Assembly (NCBI GenBank): GCA_028752905.1
Contig: JAQNBH010000011.1
Span: 34,610,396-34,674,395, forward strand
Origin: Cladorhizidae sp. MBARI D1340-BT2
Taxonomy: Eukaryota > Porifera > Demospongiae > Poecilosclerida > Cladorhizidae
Reading direction: 5' to 3'
DNA length: 64,000 nucleotides
Below the pieces are notes generated by a model. That model saw nothing but the letters and a program-made list of their open reading frames with translations, was not told where the DNA came from and did not search any database. This document shows positions 1-12,000 of the stretch, piece by piece (the stretch's first letter is position 1; each line of letters opens with the position of its first letter). A program made the translations under genes and the position numbers.

Positions 1-151
1 TTCATACATACTTGCATTTGTATTTGTAATATGTTGTATACATAGTATGATTAAGGTTTAAAAATAACTGAGGAATAGTATGATTAAGGTTTAAAACATA
101 AATCAGATCAATAATGGTAAAATTGAATATTTATTACTTGTAATATCACAG

Positions 152-307
152 AAGTTGCGTACGGATTTGAAGCGACAGAGTATTCGGTATATGAATCTGC
201 AGACATCCTGGAAGTGTGTTGTAGGATAACAAATCTTGAGGATGATATACAGGTCACAAATTCAATCACTGTAGAGATCACTCTCCAAACAAGGACAGAA
301 AGTGCAG
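152..307 (+). CDS. RTK exon: first half of Calx-beta-like domain A
   Basis: The segment follows a cacag acceptor and ends at a gtatta donor. It opens with the last two bases of a codon and closes with one base (phase 1 at both ends). The translation has the Calx-beta first-half pattern [19 protein letters not shown], with alternating hydrophobic strands and a TVEITLQT strand. It has no start codon, so further exons lie to the left. Confidence 0.6.
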
Positions 308-3300
308 GTATTAAGCAGTGGTAGCAAAAGAAATATTATATTTTGTGATAATGCATTTTGTTTTCATATATATAGCAGCCTCACTACAATATATGTTCTT
401 TAGAACAAAAAGAAGACATTATTTGTCAATGTTTTAGTGCAGATGATGTAGCTGATATATTATTTGCTGATCTATTATGAGGTTGTCGTTACTCCGAGTT
501 CTAGTGCATCATTTTGTTATTATGAACTGGCAATGATGCAATACAACTTGACAATAATTCTGATAAAACAGTACAACATGTGAAATAAAATTTCCATTCC
601 AGTTGGCAAGGATTGAAGCTGATTTTATTCTTTTACGTTTTTGGAAAAATACCTCTGAGAATGATACAGAGCTAGCAAAAGAAGAGAGTTGTCGTGAAGG
701 TAGTGCTGCATATGCACGTAAACTAGGATCAGTTCTTCAATTGAGATATATGCTGGAACTATATACCAGATTCTTAATCTCAACTCTCAATACTATGCAT
801 GTGAACTCCCTGTACTTGAATACAGACAGAACTTGAATCACATGTATTTTTGGTGTGAAATGCATTGCAACTAATTGTGAATGTATTGTGTTCTTTTCAT
901 TTTTTAATTTGCTTTGCTGAAGCTGAAGTATTTAAGTTGAAATTTTATCACTGAAAATAAAATAGTAAAAAGAATTCTAATTCTTTACTTTATATTTGAT
1001 AAACCACTGGCAGAAATCTAGGTTGAACCACAATAAAACATTTCCACCTTTATTTTTTAATTACATTTTGCTGATAAAAGTATGATGCCAATTTATATAG
1101 CTATATGAGAACCAATCTTTATAAGTAACCTACTTACTGGTCGAGTTATATTTATATTTATTTCAAATATTACCAAATAATATAATATGAACATTATTAT
1201 AAATTTTAAGAGAGAGATTTCAAGTTTCACCATAAAATGTTATTTTTTCTGACAATTTCCCCATCCTTCCTCTCCCCTCTCTTCCTCACCCCCTCCCAAT
1301 AATCTATGATAACCATGTTAATTTATATCATACTTGCCGTAATTTTTACTTTCACTTGAGTAGATAAATCTATATGAATCTACTATCTTCATTAATCTAA
1401 GACCAACATAATTTTTTTCAGTTTTGATGAAGGATGATGGAGATGAATTCTACGTATTGAATGCTGACCAGCCATCCATCAATGTATCATTCACTCTAAT
1501 CAATGACAACATATATCAAATAACCAAGTTGGTGGTGGCAAATTTAAGTTTAATAGGCAGCCATCCTCCTCGTGTGACTATTACAAATGCCAGTGCACAG
1601 ATCTACATCTTAGATGATGAAGGTAATCAATATCATTTTGTGCAACATCACATGAGAAAAGAATAAAATGCATGTCGTTAATATCATTCACTTAATAAAT
1701 AAATTATGGAATTCAAGAAAACTGATTACCTAAATGAATTCATGCTCGTGTTTAGAGGATAGTGCGTTACACATTTGATCATTGGATCAGCAAGGATATA
1801 AAGTAGCTTTCAATGAATAGCAATGCATGGACAAGTGACAGATGTGTGTGTGCGCATGCGTTAGGTTAGGGGACGACAAATGGGTAAGGGGTCAAAACGG
1901 GTAAGGGGTCGTACATAATAATGTTAATACACATAGATGTTTGTATATACTTCACTACCTCCCCCCAAGTAGGCTGGAGGGCTACTGATTTAGGATTGTT
2001 AGTACCCGTACCGGTCCACCGGTTTCGGTCCTCGTAGGCTGCGGCGGGGTAGTGGTGGGGTTGGTGGTAGTTTGGACTGGGCCACGGGAGGGGTATTCTT
2101 AGATGTGGGCAGGAGTGGGCTCCTTAATGGCAGCTTGATCTGTGGGAGGCGCGATGCTCGGGATGGTGCTTGGCCGCGGACGCATATGTTTTCGGCGTTG
2201 TCGGTAGTGGGCTGGGTGTCGCTGACTGGGGAGGGATCTTGATCTGTGCAGGAGCCGTGTTAATGTCCGGGAGTCGTGGTGATGGAGCTGGGTTGTTGGG
2301 GGGTGTCGGTGTGGGTGGTCTGTTGGGCGGGTTTTTTGGTGTGGTCGTCGGTGGAGCTGGAGCGATCGTGGCTGGGACGATGGCAGGTGGCGTATATGCA
2401 GGTTGGGGCGTGATGGTGTGGGTTTTTGGGGATGTCAGGAATTGGTCATACTTCCGAAGGAAACGACGATTCCGTGTGGTCAGCCGCCCAGAGCCATCCG
2501 TTCGCACCGAGTACTGGTGGTACTGTAGTACCTCTACCACCGTGCCAGATTTATCCCACTTAGTCGGGTGGCGGCCAGTCTGATTTTGTATCATGACCGC
2601 GTCGCCGCAACGAAGTGGAGACAGGCCTTGGGAATGCTCGTCCCATCTGGCACGGCCAGTGACTCTGCGCTTGGAGAGGGCGCGCTCCCGGAGGTCCAGG
2701 CGGTCTGACCAGTCCTGATGTGGGCGGTACTTGCTGGGGATGCCAGGTATGAGGTCTTTGGTGGATCTTCCGAACAGGCAATTCGCAGGGGACATGCCTG
2801 TTTCGGGGTTGGGGCCATTGCGATACTGCAGTAACGCGCGGTGGAACTTGTCGGAGAGTTCTCCATCGATGCCAGTGTTGCCAGATATCAAGCGCTTCAT
2901 GGTTTTCACCGCGATCTCCGTGCGGCAGTTGCTGTGTGGGTTGTATGCGGCGGAGATGCGGTGGTGTACGCTCCAGGACAGGAGGAAGTCTCGGGTGGAG
3001 TGGGCAGCAAACTCGGGGCCGCCGTCAGAAGTGAGGCTGTCGGGGATGCCGTATGTGGAGAAGGTTTCGCGTAAGGTGCGGAAGAGTCCATCGGCCCCAT
3101 TCTTGGATGTGGTGACAATTGGCCAGTTGGAGTACCGGTCGACCAGCACAAGATACGCCAATCCTCCGTGGTGGAAAAAGTCGGCGCATATGTGCTGGAA
3201 GGGGTACTCCGGGTCAGCTGGCGTCGTGGATGGCATGGCTGGCTGTGACGGCGCGTTGCCATTACAGATGGCGCACTGGGTTCTGGTGAGTCCGATATCC

Positions 3301-6300
3301 TTGGTCATACCGGGCCAGAAGATGGATGCTTGGGCCTGGGCGGTCATCCCACTGGTGCCTTGATGTGCGGCGTGGAGTGCTTGGAGGCAGGTGGGGCGAA
3401 GGGCAGTGGGGATCACTATCCTTTCGCCTCGGCATATGACGCCGTCCACGGTGGAGAGGGAGTCGAGGTAGGGGTGGTATTCTCGGATGGCTGCTGGCAT
3501 GTGGTGTCTGGCCTCTGGTGGTCCCCCCTCGATCAAGTCTGAGAGTTGCTGGAGGCTGGCGTCGGCTGCTGTGGCGACCTGGATGTCCACCCAGGTGATC
3601 GGGGCGTCGCGGATGGCCGCAGTTAGTGCTGTGGCCAGTCCTTTGGGGTCATTGGCAATGCAGGCGATCCTGTTTGTTGGAATGCACGTGTTGATGGTTG
3701 TGTGAGTGTCGTCCTGCAGGTGGAGTCGGGCGGGTGAACGATCGCCGGATGGGTGGCGGGATAGGGCGTCGCTGGTGTGATTGCGGACTCCGGGGATGTA
3801 TACCATCCGGAATCTGAATTGGAGTGTCTTCTCCTTCAATTCCGGAGGCGGGTGTTGTGGATGTCCTCGAGCGAGCGATCTCCAAATACTTTGAGCAGTG
3901 GCTTGTGGTCCACTGCGATCTGGAGGTCGCTGCACCCGAGGACAAAGTGGCGGGCTTTCTCTAGGGCATCCACGACGGTGAGGGCCTCCCCCTCGATGGG
4001 GGCGTAGCGTGACTCGGCAGAGTGGGTAAAACGGGACCCGACAAGGACGACCTTCCATCCCTCCTGGCAACAGAGGATTTCCCGGGAAGGGCACTGGCAA
4101 TGTTTTTGGAACAGCCAGAATCCTATCCCGTCCTTGCTCCAGTCTGTCGCCAGGCAGGTGGGTCGGTCCTTGTCGTATATCCGTACGCCTTCTTCGATGC
4201 GTCAGCAGATGTCCAGCTTCGACACGTTGAAGGCTTGCTGTAGGCTGTCCGTCCAGGTGAATGGTTGTGACGGGCTGAGGAGGTCTCTGAAGGGTTGCAT
4301 CACCGGGGCCATGGAGAAGGCATACGCGACCTGGTTCACGAGTCCGAACCAGGCGCGTACGTCTGTTATGCCGAGTGGTTGTGGGAAGTCTCTGATGGCG
4401 GCGAGGTACTTCTTGCTGGGTCGGACGTCTGTCAGGGTGATATAGAACCCGGCAAACTCCACTTCATCCTGTGCGAAGCGGAATTTGCGCGGGTTCAAGG
4501 TGATGCCGTTCCGTGAGCAGAGGTCGAGCCATTGGGTGGCCTGATGGTATGCTGTTTCCAGGTCTGGGGACCATAGCAGGGCGTCATCGATGCACTTTGT
4601 TTTGCAAGTGACATGCGAGACAATGGCATCATAACGTGCCGTGTATGCATCCCCAGATGCGATGTACCCCTGTGGGGCGGAACGGTAGCGATACCTGCCC
4701 CAAGGGGTGATAAAGGTGGTGTAGTGGCGGTCCGACTCTGTCAGGGCGACAGAGTGGTAGCCGTTCCAGGCATCGAAGATTGTCTTTTTGGTATTGCCTG
4801 GAACGGCCCGCGCCTGGTGGAAGGGTGACTGGCAGTGATGGGTCTCCCTGGTGGCGTGCTGATTCAGTTGCTGGAAGTTGATGGTCCTCCTGAGGGACCC
4901 GTTCTTCTTGGTGCAGATGACAATTCTATGGTACCAAGTGTCTGGGGTACCCAAGGGGACCTGTTCCAGCATGCCGAGGCGAACGTCCCTGTCCAGGCCT
5001 GCCTTTACCTCATCTTGCCAGTTGATGGGGATGCTGATGGGCGTGTGGCAAGGTTTGGGAATGGCAGCAGGGTCGATACTGAGGGACAGGGGTGGTCCGG
5101 CCATCATTGGCAGGGGCTGGTGCTCGCACACATTGAACGTACTTGCTGCGTATGTCTGCAGCAAGTGGCGTTCAAGCAGCCCCCGATTGGCCTCTGTGGC
5201 TGGGTATGGTAAGCTGGTAGGTCTGGGTGGTGGAGCGGCTCTCTTGGGGCACGAACAGGGGCGGGCAGGTGTGGGTGCCGGGTTTTGCTGGGGTATGCTT
5301 ATGGGGATGCTCACTGGGGCATTCACTTGTTGAGGTCGGGGGATGCTCACTGGTGTGTGTTATACTCTGGTGTGTGTGACACTCGCTGGTACACTCAATG
5401 GTTGAGATGGTGGTGGGTTTCCGTGGGTCATCCGTACTGGGTCCCTGGTCTGGCCGCGTTCCGTGGGGGGTGGTGGTGGGCTTGGTTGGGGTCCGGGGCG
5501 GGGTGTGTATGCCTGGTTTTGTGTGTCTACGACTGATTCCGACCTTGTCTGGTGTGCTTGGGGTTTGGTAGGCGAGCTGAGGGGAAATTCCAGGGGGATC
5601 ATGTCGAGGTCTGCACATGTGGCCAGACTTAGATAGAGCTTCGTGGCTGACGGACTGAAATACACCATCTGGCGGGTCTCTGCACCTGATGGAATGCGGA
5701 TTCGGATCAGGGCGGCTCCTTGAATGGGGAGGTTGGTTCCTGAGGCTGATTTCATCAGGAGGTTGACCGGGATGAGGTCATCAGGCGTGAGGTGGAGTTG
5801 ATCCATCAGAGTGGGGCCGGCCAGGCAACTCTGGCACCCAGTGTCTGCCATGGCTATGGTCTGGACGTTGAGGGTCTCCTGGGGGAGGGTGTGGCCGTGT
5901 GCTCGGAAGTCCTCATATCTAGCAGATATGGTGACTGGGATGTTAGGTTGGGGTGGGGAGCGTCTCTGCGTCCACGTCTCGGAGGTTCTGTTCCAGGTTT
6001 GGTACTGTAGGGTGCCTTCGTGCATCCCCAGGACTTGCTCGGAGACGCTAGATTCGTTTTCCACTTGCTGCCAGCACATGTGTGGGAGGTGGTGTTGTCT
6101 GCCGCATGCCGAGCATGTTGTGCCAAAGGCGGGGCAATGGATGCATCGGTGGGCCGTCCTCTCTTGCTCTCCGTGTCCCTGCTGCCCACAGTAGGCACAT
6201 ACGCCTCGGTTGGTTGGGGGTCTGCTCTGTTGGGTGTTGCCTCTGGGTCGGATGTTTCTCGGTGCCAGGGTTGTGTTGGTTGACCTCTGTTGAGTTGGGG

Positions 6301-8981
6301 TGTGGCGGTGTTGAGGGGAGGTGCCTCTAGGCGGTTGAGGGTTTTGGCGTTGCAGCTTCTTGTATGAGCTGGCAACGGCTGATGTGTCCTCGTCTTCGTA
6401 GTGGGAGATGGCGCTGGAGGAGGTCGGGGTTGAGATGGAAAGGCCGAACGCTTTCCTGTAGCCCGCACCTCGATGAATTTGATGGTGTCCTCCACCGAGA
6501 GGTCCTGGTCCGGATGCTTAAGGAGATCCTCTTGGATCTCTGTATCCGCCAGGCCTATGCAGAGCTGGTCGGCCACTCGCTCCTCCCCCTGGTTTGTCAT
6601 GCCGTCGCAGTTTGGGCACTTCTTAAGGAACCGGCAGACTTCGGCCTGTCCTCTGAGGCGTGCTGCGAAGGCGCGGATGGGCTCTGTACGGTCCTGGGTC
6701 ATTCGGGAGAGGGCTACCCTGGCCACCTTCGGGTTCTCTGATCTGACAGCTAGGGACTTGATGGCAGCGAGGAGTGCTTCCTCCGTCGACCCTTCGATGG
6801 GTAGAGGACCGATCGAGTTTCTCGTGACGTCACGCCTGAGTTTCGTGTCGCAACACTCCAGCAATTGCACTGGTATGTCCGCGCCAGACAGTTGGACGGC
6901 CTGAACATATGACCTCCAGCATTGGAGGAAGTATATCCAGGCCTCTGTCGTCCCACCAGAGGAGACTTCCGGTCTTTTCACCGGGGCGGGTTTGGCTCTG
7001 GTGTTTCGGTGGATCAGGGCGTGGGTTGACAGGAGTACCGGGGCAATGCCAGGGTCAGTGCCTTCGGCGATGGTATATTCGCATCCTGGGAATGGGCAGT
7101 GGATGGCCATGAGGTGGATGGGCGTCAAATGGAGTATCACCCAGGAGTCTCCGATCGGTATGCACTCTTTGTAGGTGATCGCAGGAAGACTACCAGATGC
7201 TATTCGGTCACTTGTCCATGCATAGAGGATAGTGCGTTACACATTTGATCATTGGATCAGCAAGGATATAAAGTAGCTTTCAATGAATAGCAATGCATGG
7301 ACAAGTGACAGATGTGTGTGTGCGCATGCGTTAGGTAAGGGGACAACAAACGGGTAAGGGGACAACAAACGGGTAAGGGGTCGTACATAATAATGTTAAT
7401 ACGCATAGATGTTTGTATATACTTCACTAGTGTTCTATATTAATATCATTAACTTAAAATAAATTACAAAAGTCAAAAAAATCATTACCTAAATGTATTT
7501 AGCAACCGGGAATCAAAGCATGTCATAATTAGTACCTGTTATAGCATACAGTTTTTGTTCCATTTTTGTCAACTATTCATATAATACAGTGTTGAGGATG
7601 TATGCATTGGTGCACTCGTTATCTCAATTTTATTTTCCAGTTTTGGATTTTAGGTTTGACCCAGATATGTACTCTGTCAGCGAAATTGATGTAAATGTCA
7701 GTCTGAATGTGCACTTGTTAAGCGGGAAACATGGAGATATTGGGGTCATATTAAGGGCAAGTATTGCTAATGGTTCAAATTTTCATGGTAAGCAAGTTAA
7801 TATCGTATCAATAAACAACCTTTAATTATAATCAATATTATTTGTAAACCACTCCTGCATGATTATTCTGCATGGATATCCTATCTATTACGATTCAACA
7901 TCTATAGTAGATTTTTTTAATACTTTTAGTATAGAGAGCAAATGGGAATACATAAGCAAAACTGATAGGCTTGAAATAATTATTATCACGGTGTATTTTT
8001 TTGTAGAATTTACTTTTAAAAGAAATGATTCATTGAAATTGGTAGAACTTCCGATAATATCGAATGAAATGGCAAAAAGACCAATGGATTTTAAAGTTCA
8101 ATTGTCATTTATTAATTTCACCACTGGACAAGCTGACAAATTTCAAGATCAGGGAAGAATTCATTTAGATCATGATGCTCAAGTAACCATATGCCCATCT
8201 CTTCCATTACCAATTATCATTGGAGCAACTTTAGGAAAAGTGTCATTGTTAATACTTTTTGGTATTATAATATATGTTCTCTATGCATTGGTGTGCATTG
8301 TGAGAAGAAGAAAGTTATCAGCTAATCATTCTCTGGAACCTGGCAGTAACAGGTATGTGATTGAGTGTTAAATAAATGGCAGAGTTTATAATAACGTAAA
8401 GGATGTTTGTTGAATATACATTTAGCCTCAGCCAATTTAGCCTCAGCCAGCCCCCAAAAACTGAGATTAACCCATTTATTTGCCTTCTTGTGAACAATGT
8501 TAGGGGAGGATATATCATACATTAGAAGGAGGAAGTGCATTTATAGTGTCAGGCCAATATGTGATATTACTGTAAGATACATTATTTGTTCAGACTCTGT
8601 CCTTATTTGGAATTTAAGCTTTATTTGAAGAAGTTAGTAGTTATTAACTTTCAATAAACTCTCAGTTGACATAATATTAAAATCCCTTCTCAATAATCAA
8701 CTCCAAATTTTATTTACTCAACGTTTTGACGATGATCTAGTTAGTCTTCATCAGGAATAATGAGTTTCTAAGGCTCGCATGAGCCCGTTATATAATGGTA
8801 GTTAGCTATCCATCACGTGCCTGTAAACACGCACGTGCACCAGATTGGAAGAAAAATATAATAAATAAAAATATAAAATAAAATAAAATTAAATGAACAA
8901 CAAATAAAAATGTACATAAATAATAAACAAAATAAAATTTACAATAAAATATATATATATATAATAATAATAATAATAAAT

Positions 8982-9012
<31 letters not shown>

Positions 9013-12000
9013 CAACAACAACAACAATAATAATAATAACAACAATAATAATAACAGCAGCAGCAGCAACAATAACAACAACAACAACAATAATAATAAT
9101 AATTTAAAAAAATCAATTAACAACAACAAAAACATTAATAAATTTTAAGATAAAAATAAATGAAAATAATAATGATGATATTATTAATAATAATAATTTT
9201 TTTTAAGTGTAATTAAAAAATATATTTATGGTGGTCGTGGCTTCAAGTTCAGGCTCTTCAGTCTCATTTGAACCAACCGTCACACTTTGTTGCTAGGCCG
9301 ATGTGCAATGCCTCCTTCAGTAGCAGTTCCTTCTGTCTTCTGGCCTGGTCCAAGATGGTGGCTTCCCCCCACAAAATAGGATGTCCATTATCCCCATACA
9401 TGCTCAGCAATTGCAGACTTCTATTTATTACACTTTCTACAGGCATCCTGATGTTCTTTCTCACTCTGGTCTCCAGTATTCTGATCGTTTCCCCTATGTA
9501 GTATTTCCCACAGCTACAAGGAATGCAGTACACAACACATGAATGCATTTTTGCTGGTAAAACATCCTTCACTCTGCTCGCTTGATTTGTCAGAGTTCTC
9601 CCCGATCTGAAGATGACTTTGATGTTTAACTTCCTGCAGGCCCTCCTGATGTCTTCACTCATCCCTGCTGAATGATGATGAATCGCTATCATAGGATACT
9701 TCTTTTTAGACCCCTCATTGCCTGTACTGGTATATTCATCTTCCTTTTTGCGTTTAGATGTTTCTGCAGATGAAAGATTGATGAAGGCTTGTGGATAACC
9801 ATTCTCGATGAAGACGTTATTCAAATGATGTTCTTCCTTCCAAAGTTCCTCCTTCTCAGTCACTACTCTTCTGGCTCTATCAAGCTCTTCACCACTACTC
9901 TTTTGAAGTGGATAGGATGATGTGATCTATAATCAAGGTACCGGTTGGTATGCATCGGTTTTCTGTAGGCGGTTGCAGTTAGACTTCCATCTTTCTTCCT
10001 GTGTATGTGGCAGTCCAGAAAGGGTAACGACCCAGCCACTTCAAGCTCCATGGTAAACTTTATGATGGCGTGATGTTGTTCAGATGGTCAACTCCCGCTC
10101 ACTTCCCTTCTTCAAAATGTAGAAGGTATCATCCACGTATATCTTCCAAACCCTTGGCTTCAGTGGGGCAGTTGTGAGTGCTAATTTCACGAAGAATCCA
10201 TATAAAGGATGGCTGCCACTGCAGATACTGAAGAGTCCATTGCTGCACCCTCTTTCTGCTCATAGTATTTTTCTTGACACCTGAAGTAGGTGGATTTCAG
10301 GCACATCTCCAACAGTTCAGAAATCCTGTCAGCACCTAGGGTAGTCCTCTCACTCAAGCTCTCCTCTTTTATCAACATTTCAATAATTACTTCCACAGCC
10401 TAATCTATGGGAACATTGGTAAAAAGCGGAGACACATCAAAACTGATAAGACACTCATCCTGTGCCAAACATTAATCTTGAATACACTTGATAAATTGCC
10501 CAGAATCCTTGACATATGTACTTGTATTCCAGCTAGAGGTGATACCAAATATGCTATGAACTTGGAAATATTTTACGACGGTGCACGTATACAAGATACA
10601 ATAGGCCTAAGTGGAATCTCAGGTTTATGTATCTTAGGGAGCCCATAAATCAGTGGTGGTCTACTTCCAGTGGCCCCAATTCTATTCTATAATGCAGTTG
10701 TTATTTCTCTCGTCTTCTACATATTCTTTAACATACGATTCAGCTTGCTTTCCTGTGCCTTAGTAGGATCCTTTTTCAGTATTCCATATGTTTTGTTTCC
10801 AGCATTCCCGTCAGTTTTGAAATGTACCTTTCCTTTGTCATCAGAACTGTTGTCTTCCCTTTGTCTGCTACGAGCTCTTCCATCTTCCTCAGTTCTCCAA
10901 GGGCCTTTCTGTTTTCCTTCGTCAGGTTGTCCTTCGGTTTTCTTGCTCTTCTCAAAATTCCACAAATTCTTCCTTGAAGCTCATGCGCCTTGTTATTCTC
11001 CAGCTTACTGGCTATCTCTTACCCACTCCAGCTATGGTATCCATCAGAAGTAGACTCTTTGGAGCAGGGACAAAGTTACAACCAAAAGCAAGCACTTCTT
11101 CCTGAGATGGAAAAAGGGTCTGATTTACAAAAGTGTCTCCAGCTTCTTTTGATGTTTCTGCTTGAAATTGCTATGATCCAAGCAGAAACATCAAAACAAG
11201 CTGGAGACACTCTTGGAGAGAAAGAGATCGAGAGAAGTGAAGTTTCAACCCCAAGACTTGAACAGATGGGTCGTGAATCTGACAGAAAAGAACCTTTTTC
11301 CAGCTCAGGAAGCAATGCTTGCTTGGGGTCTTAACTTTTGATTATTGAAAGACTGCTTCAGCCATGTGGGAATTGCCTTGATTAGAACATCTGCATTCAA
11401 AGGGTAAACAATAAAATGCAGAGGTGTATTTAATTTCCTATAAGCCACTAAGTCTAAATGTCAGTCTAGTATATGATGGTGGAGGCATTGCCAAAGACAG
11501 CAGAGAGTATTGTACAAGGATGACACATTGTTAAGTCTGCCAGTCCATACCAAAGCAAATAATACTCTATCTTAACCAGAAAGAGACATAGTTGGATTAA
11601 CTATTTCATAGTCATAAGTCTCTACAAGTGCAGACTTAGACTTCATTCACATATCATATATTATAAAAAGAGATGTTACAAGGTGAGCAACAGATTTTTT
11701 CTGTCCAGAATGCTTTATCGAAAGAAATTGTCAGAAAACACGTTTCCCAATTGAAAGAGTGAGAGCACAAAATAAAAAAGCAAGACGAAAAACGACTATA
11801 ATCACAATTACAGACATTGAACATTTTTTCTTGGCCTTGACTGCCGATTCTGTAAGGTCTTTGCCGAAAAAAACTCTATAATTATCCTCTCTTATCTGGA
11901 ACCACTGTGAATCCTTTTACTATGGAGATTCTGCATTCTATAAGTTTTGTTGTAGATATAGAGGAGTGTAACAATATTATTTGTTTACTACTTTAAAGGG

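Larger units (their letters stand above)
1748..7434 (-). mobile_element. Ty3/gypsy LTR retrotransposon 1 (degenerate), in RTK intron
   Basis: Two near-identical LTRs (1753-1957 and 7223-7429) enclose gag-pol remnants on the minus strand. The 5-bp target duplication gtgtt flanks the element at 1748-1752 and 7430-7434. In element sense the LTR begins TAGTGAAG and ends ATCCTCTA, not the usual TG...CA, and the element at 13201-20604 shares these ends. A G-rich polypurine tract abuts the 3' LTR (plus-strand cctcccccc at 1958-1966). The LTRs differ at only a few positions, mostly in a short internal repeat (gggtaagggg), so the insertion is not very old. It is antisense to the host gene. Confidence 0.93.
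8650..11060 (-). mobile_element. Penelope-like element with GIY-YIG domain, decayed
   Basis: Minus-strand fragments in several frames follow the order of Penelope-like RTs. [21 protein letters not shown] segment lies at about 10720-10800. Then come PLIYG near 10650, [12 protein letters not shown] (about 10410), [17 protein letters not shown] (about 10250), [13 protein letters not shown] (about 10130), and [15 protein letters not shown] with [18 protein letters not shown] (about 9900-10020). The GIY-YIG endonuclease segment [11 protein letters not shown] lies at about 9490. The frame is interrupted by stops and frameshifts. The 3' flank (8650-8760) carries CTGATGA...AAAAC, possibly a decayed hammerhead core. 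The element lies in the RTK intron, antisense to the gene. Confidence 0.85.

Noticed and set aside
603..836. 77-codon plus-strand frame with possible acceptor, as an extra RTK exon
   Set aside because: The flanking exons require phase 1, and in that phase a stop appears at once. The translation does not resemble a Calx-beta strand pattern.
2170..7174. Many plus-strand open frames over gypsy element 1 (and likewise 13468-18354 over element 2)
   Set aside because: They are complements of the GC-rich minus-strand Gag-Pol and show low-complexity Gly/Val/Trp/Arg composition without domains.
8806..9135. Poly-leucine, poly-tyrosine and poly-isoleucine/threonine frames
   Set aside because: They are produced by the trinucleotide microsatellite in its three frames.
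10670..11334. Plus-strand frames of 114-127 codons as RTK exons
   Set aside because: The first is the complement of the Penelope coding region and the second crosses the 32-bp hairpin. Neither has fitting splice phases.
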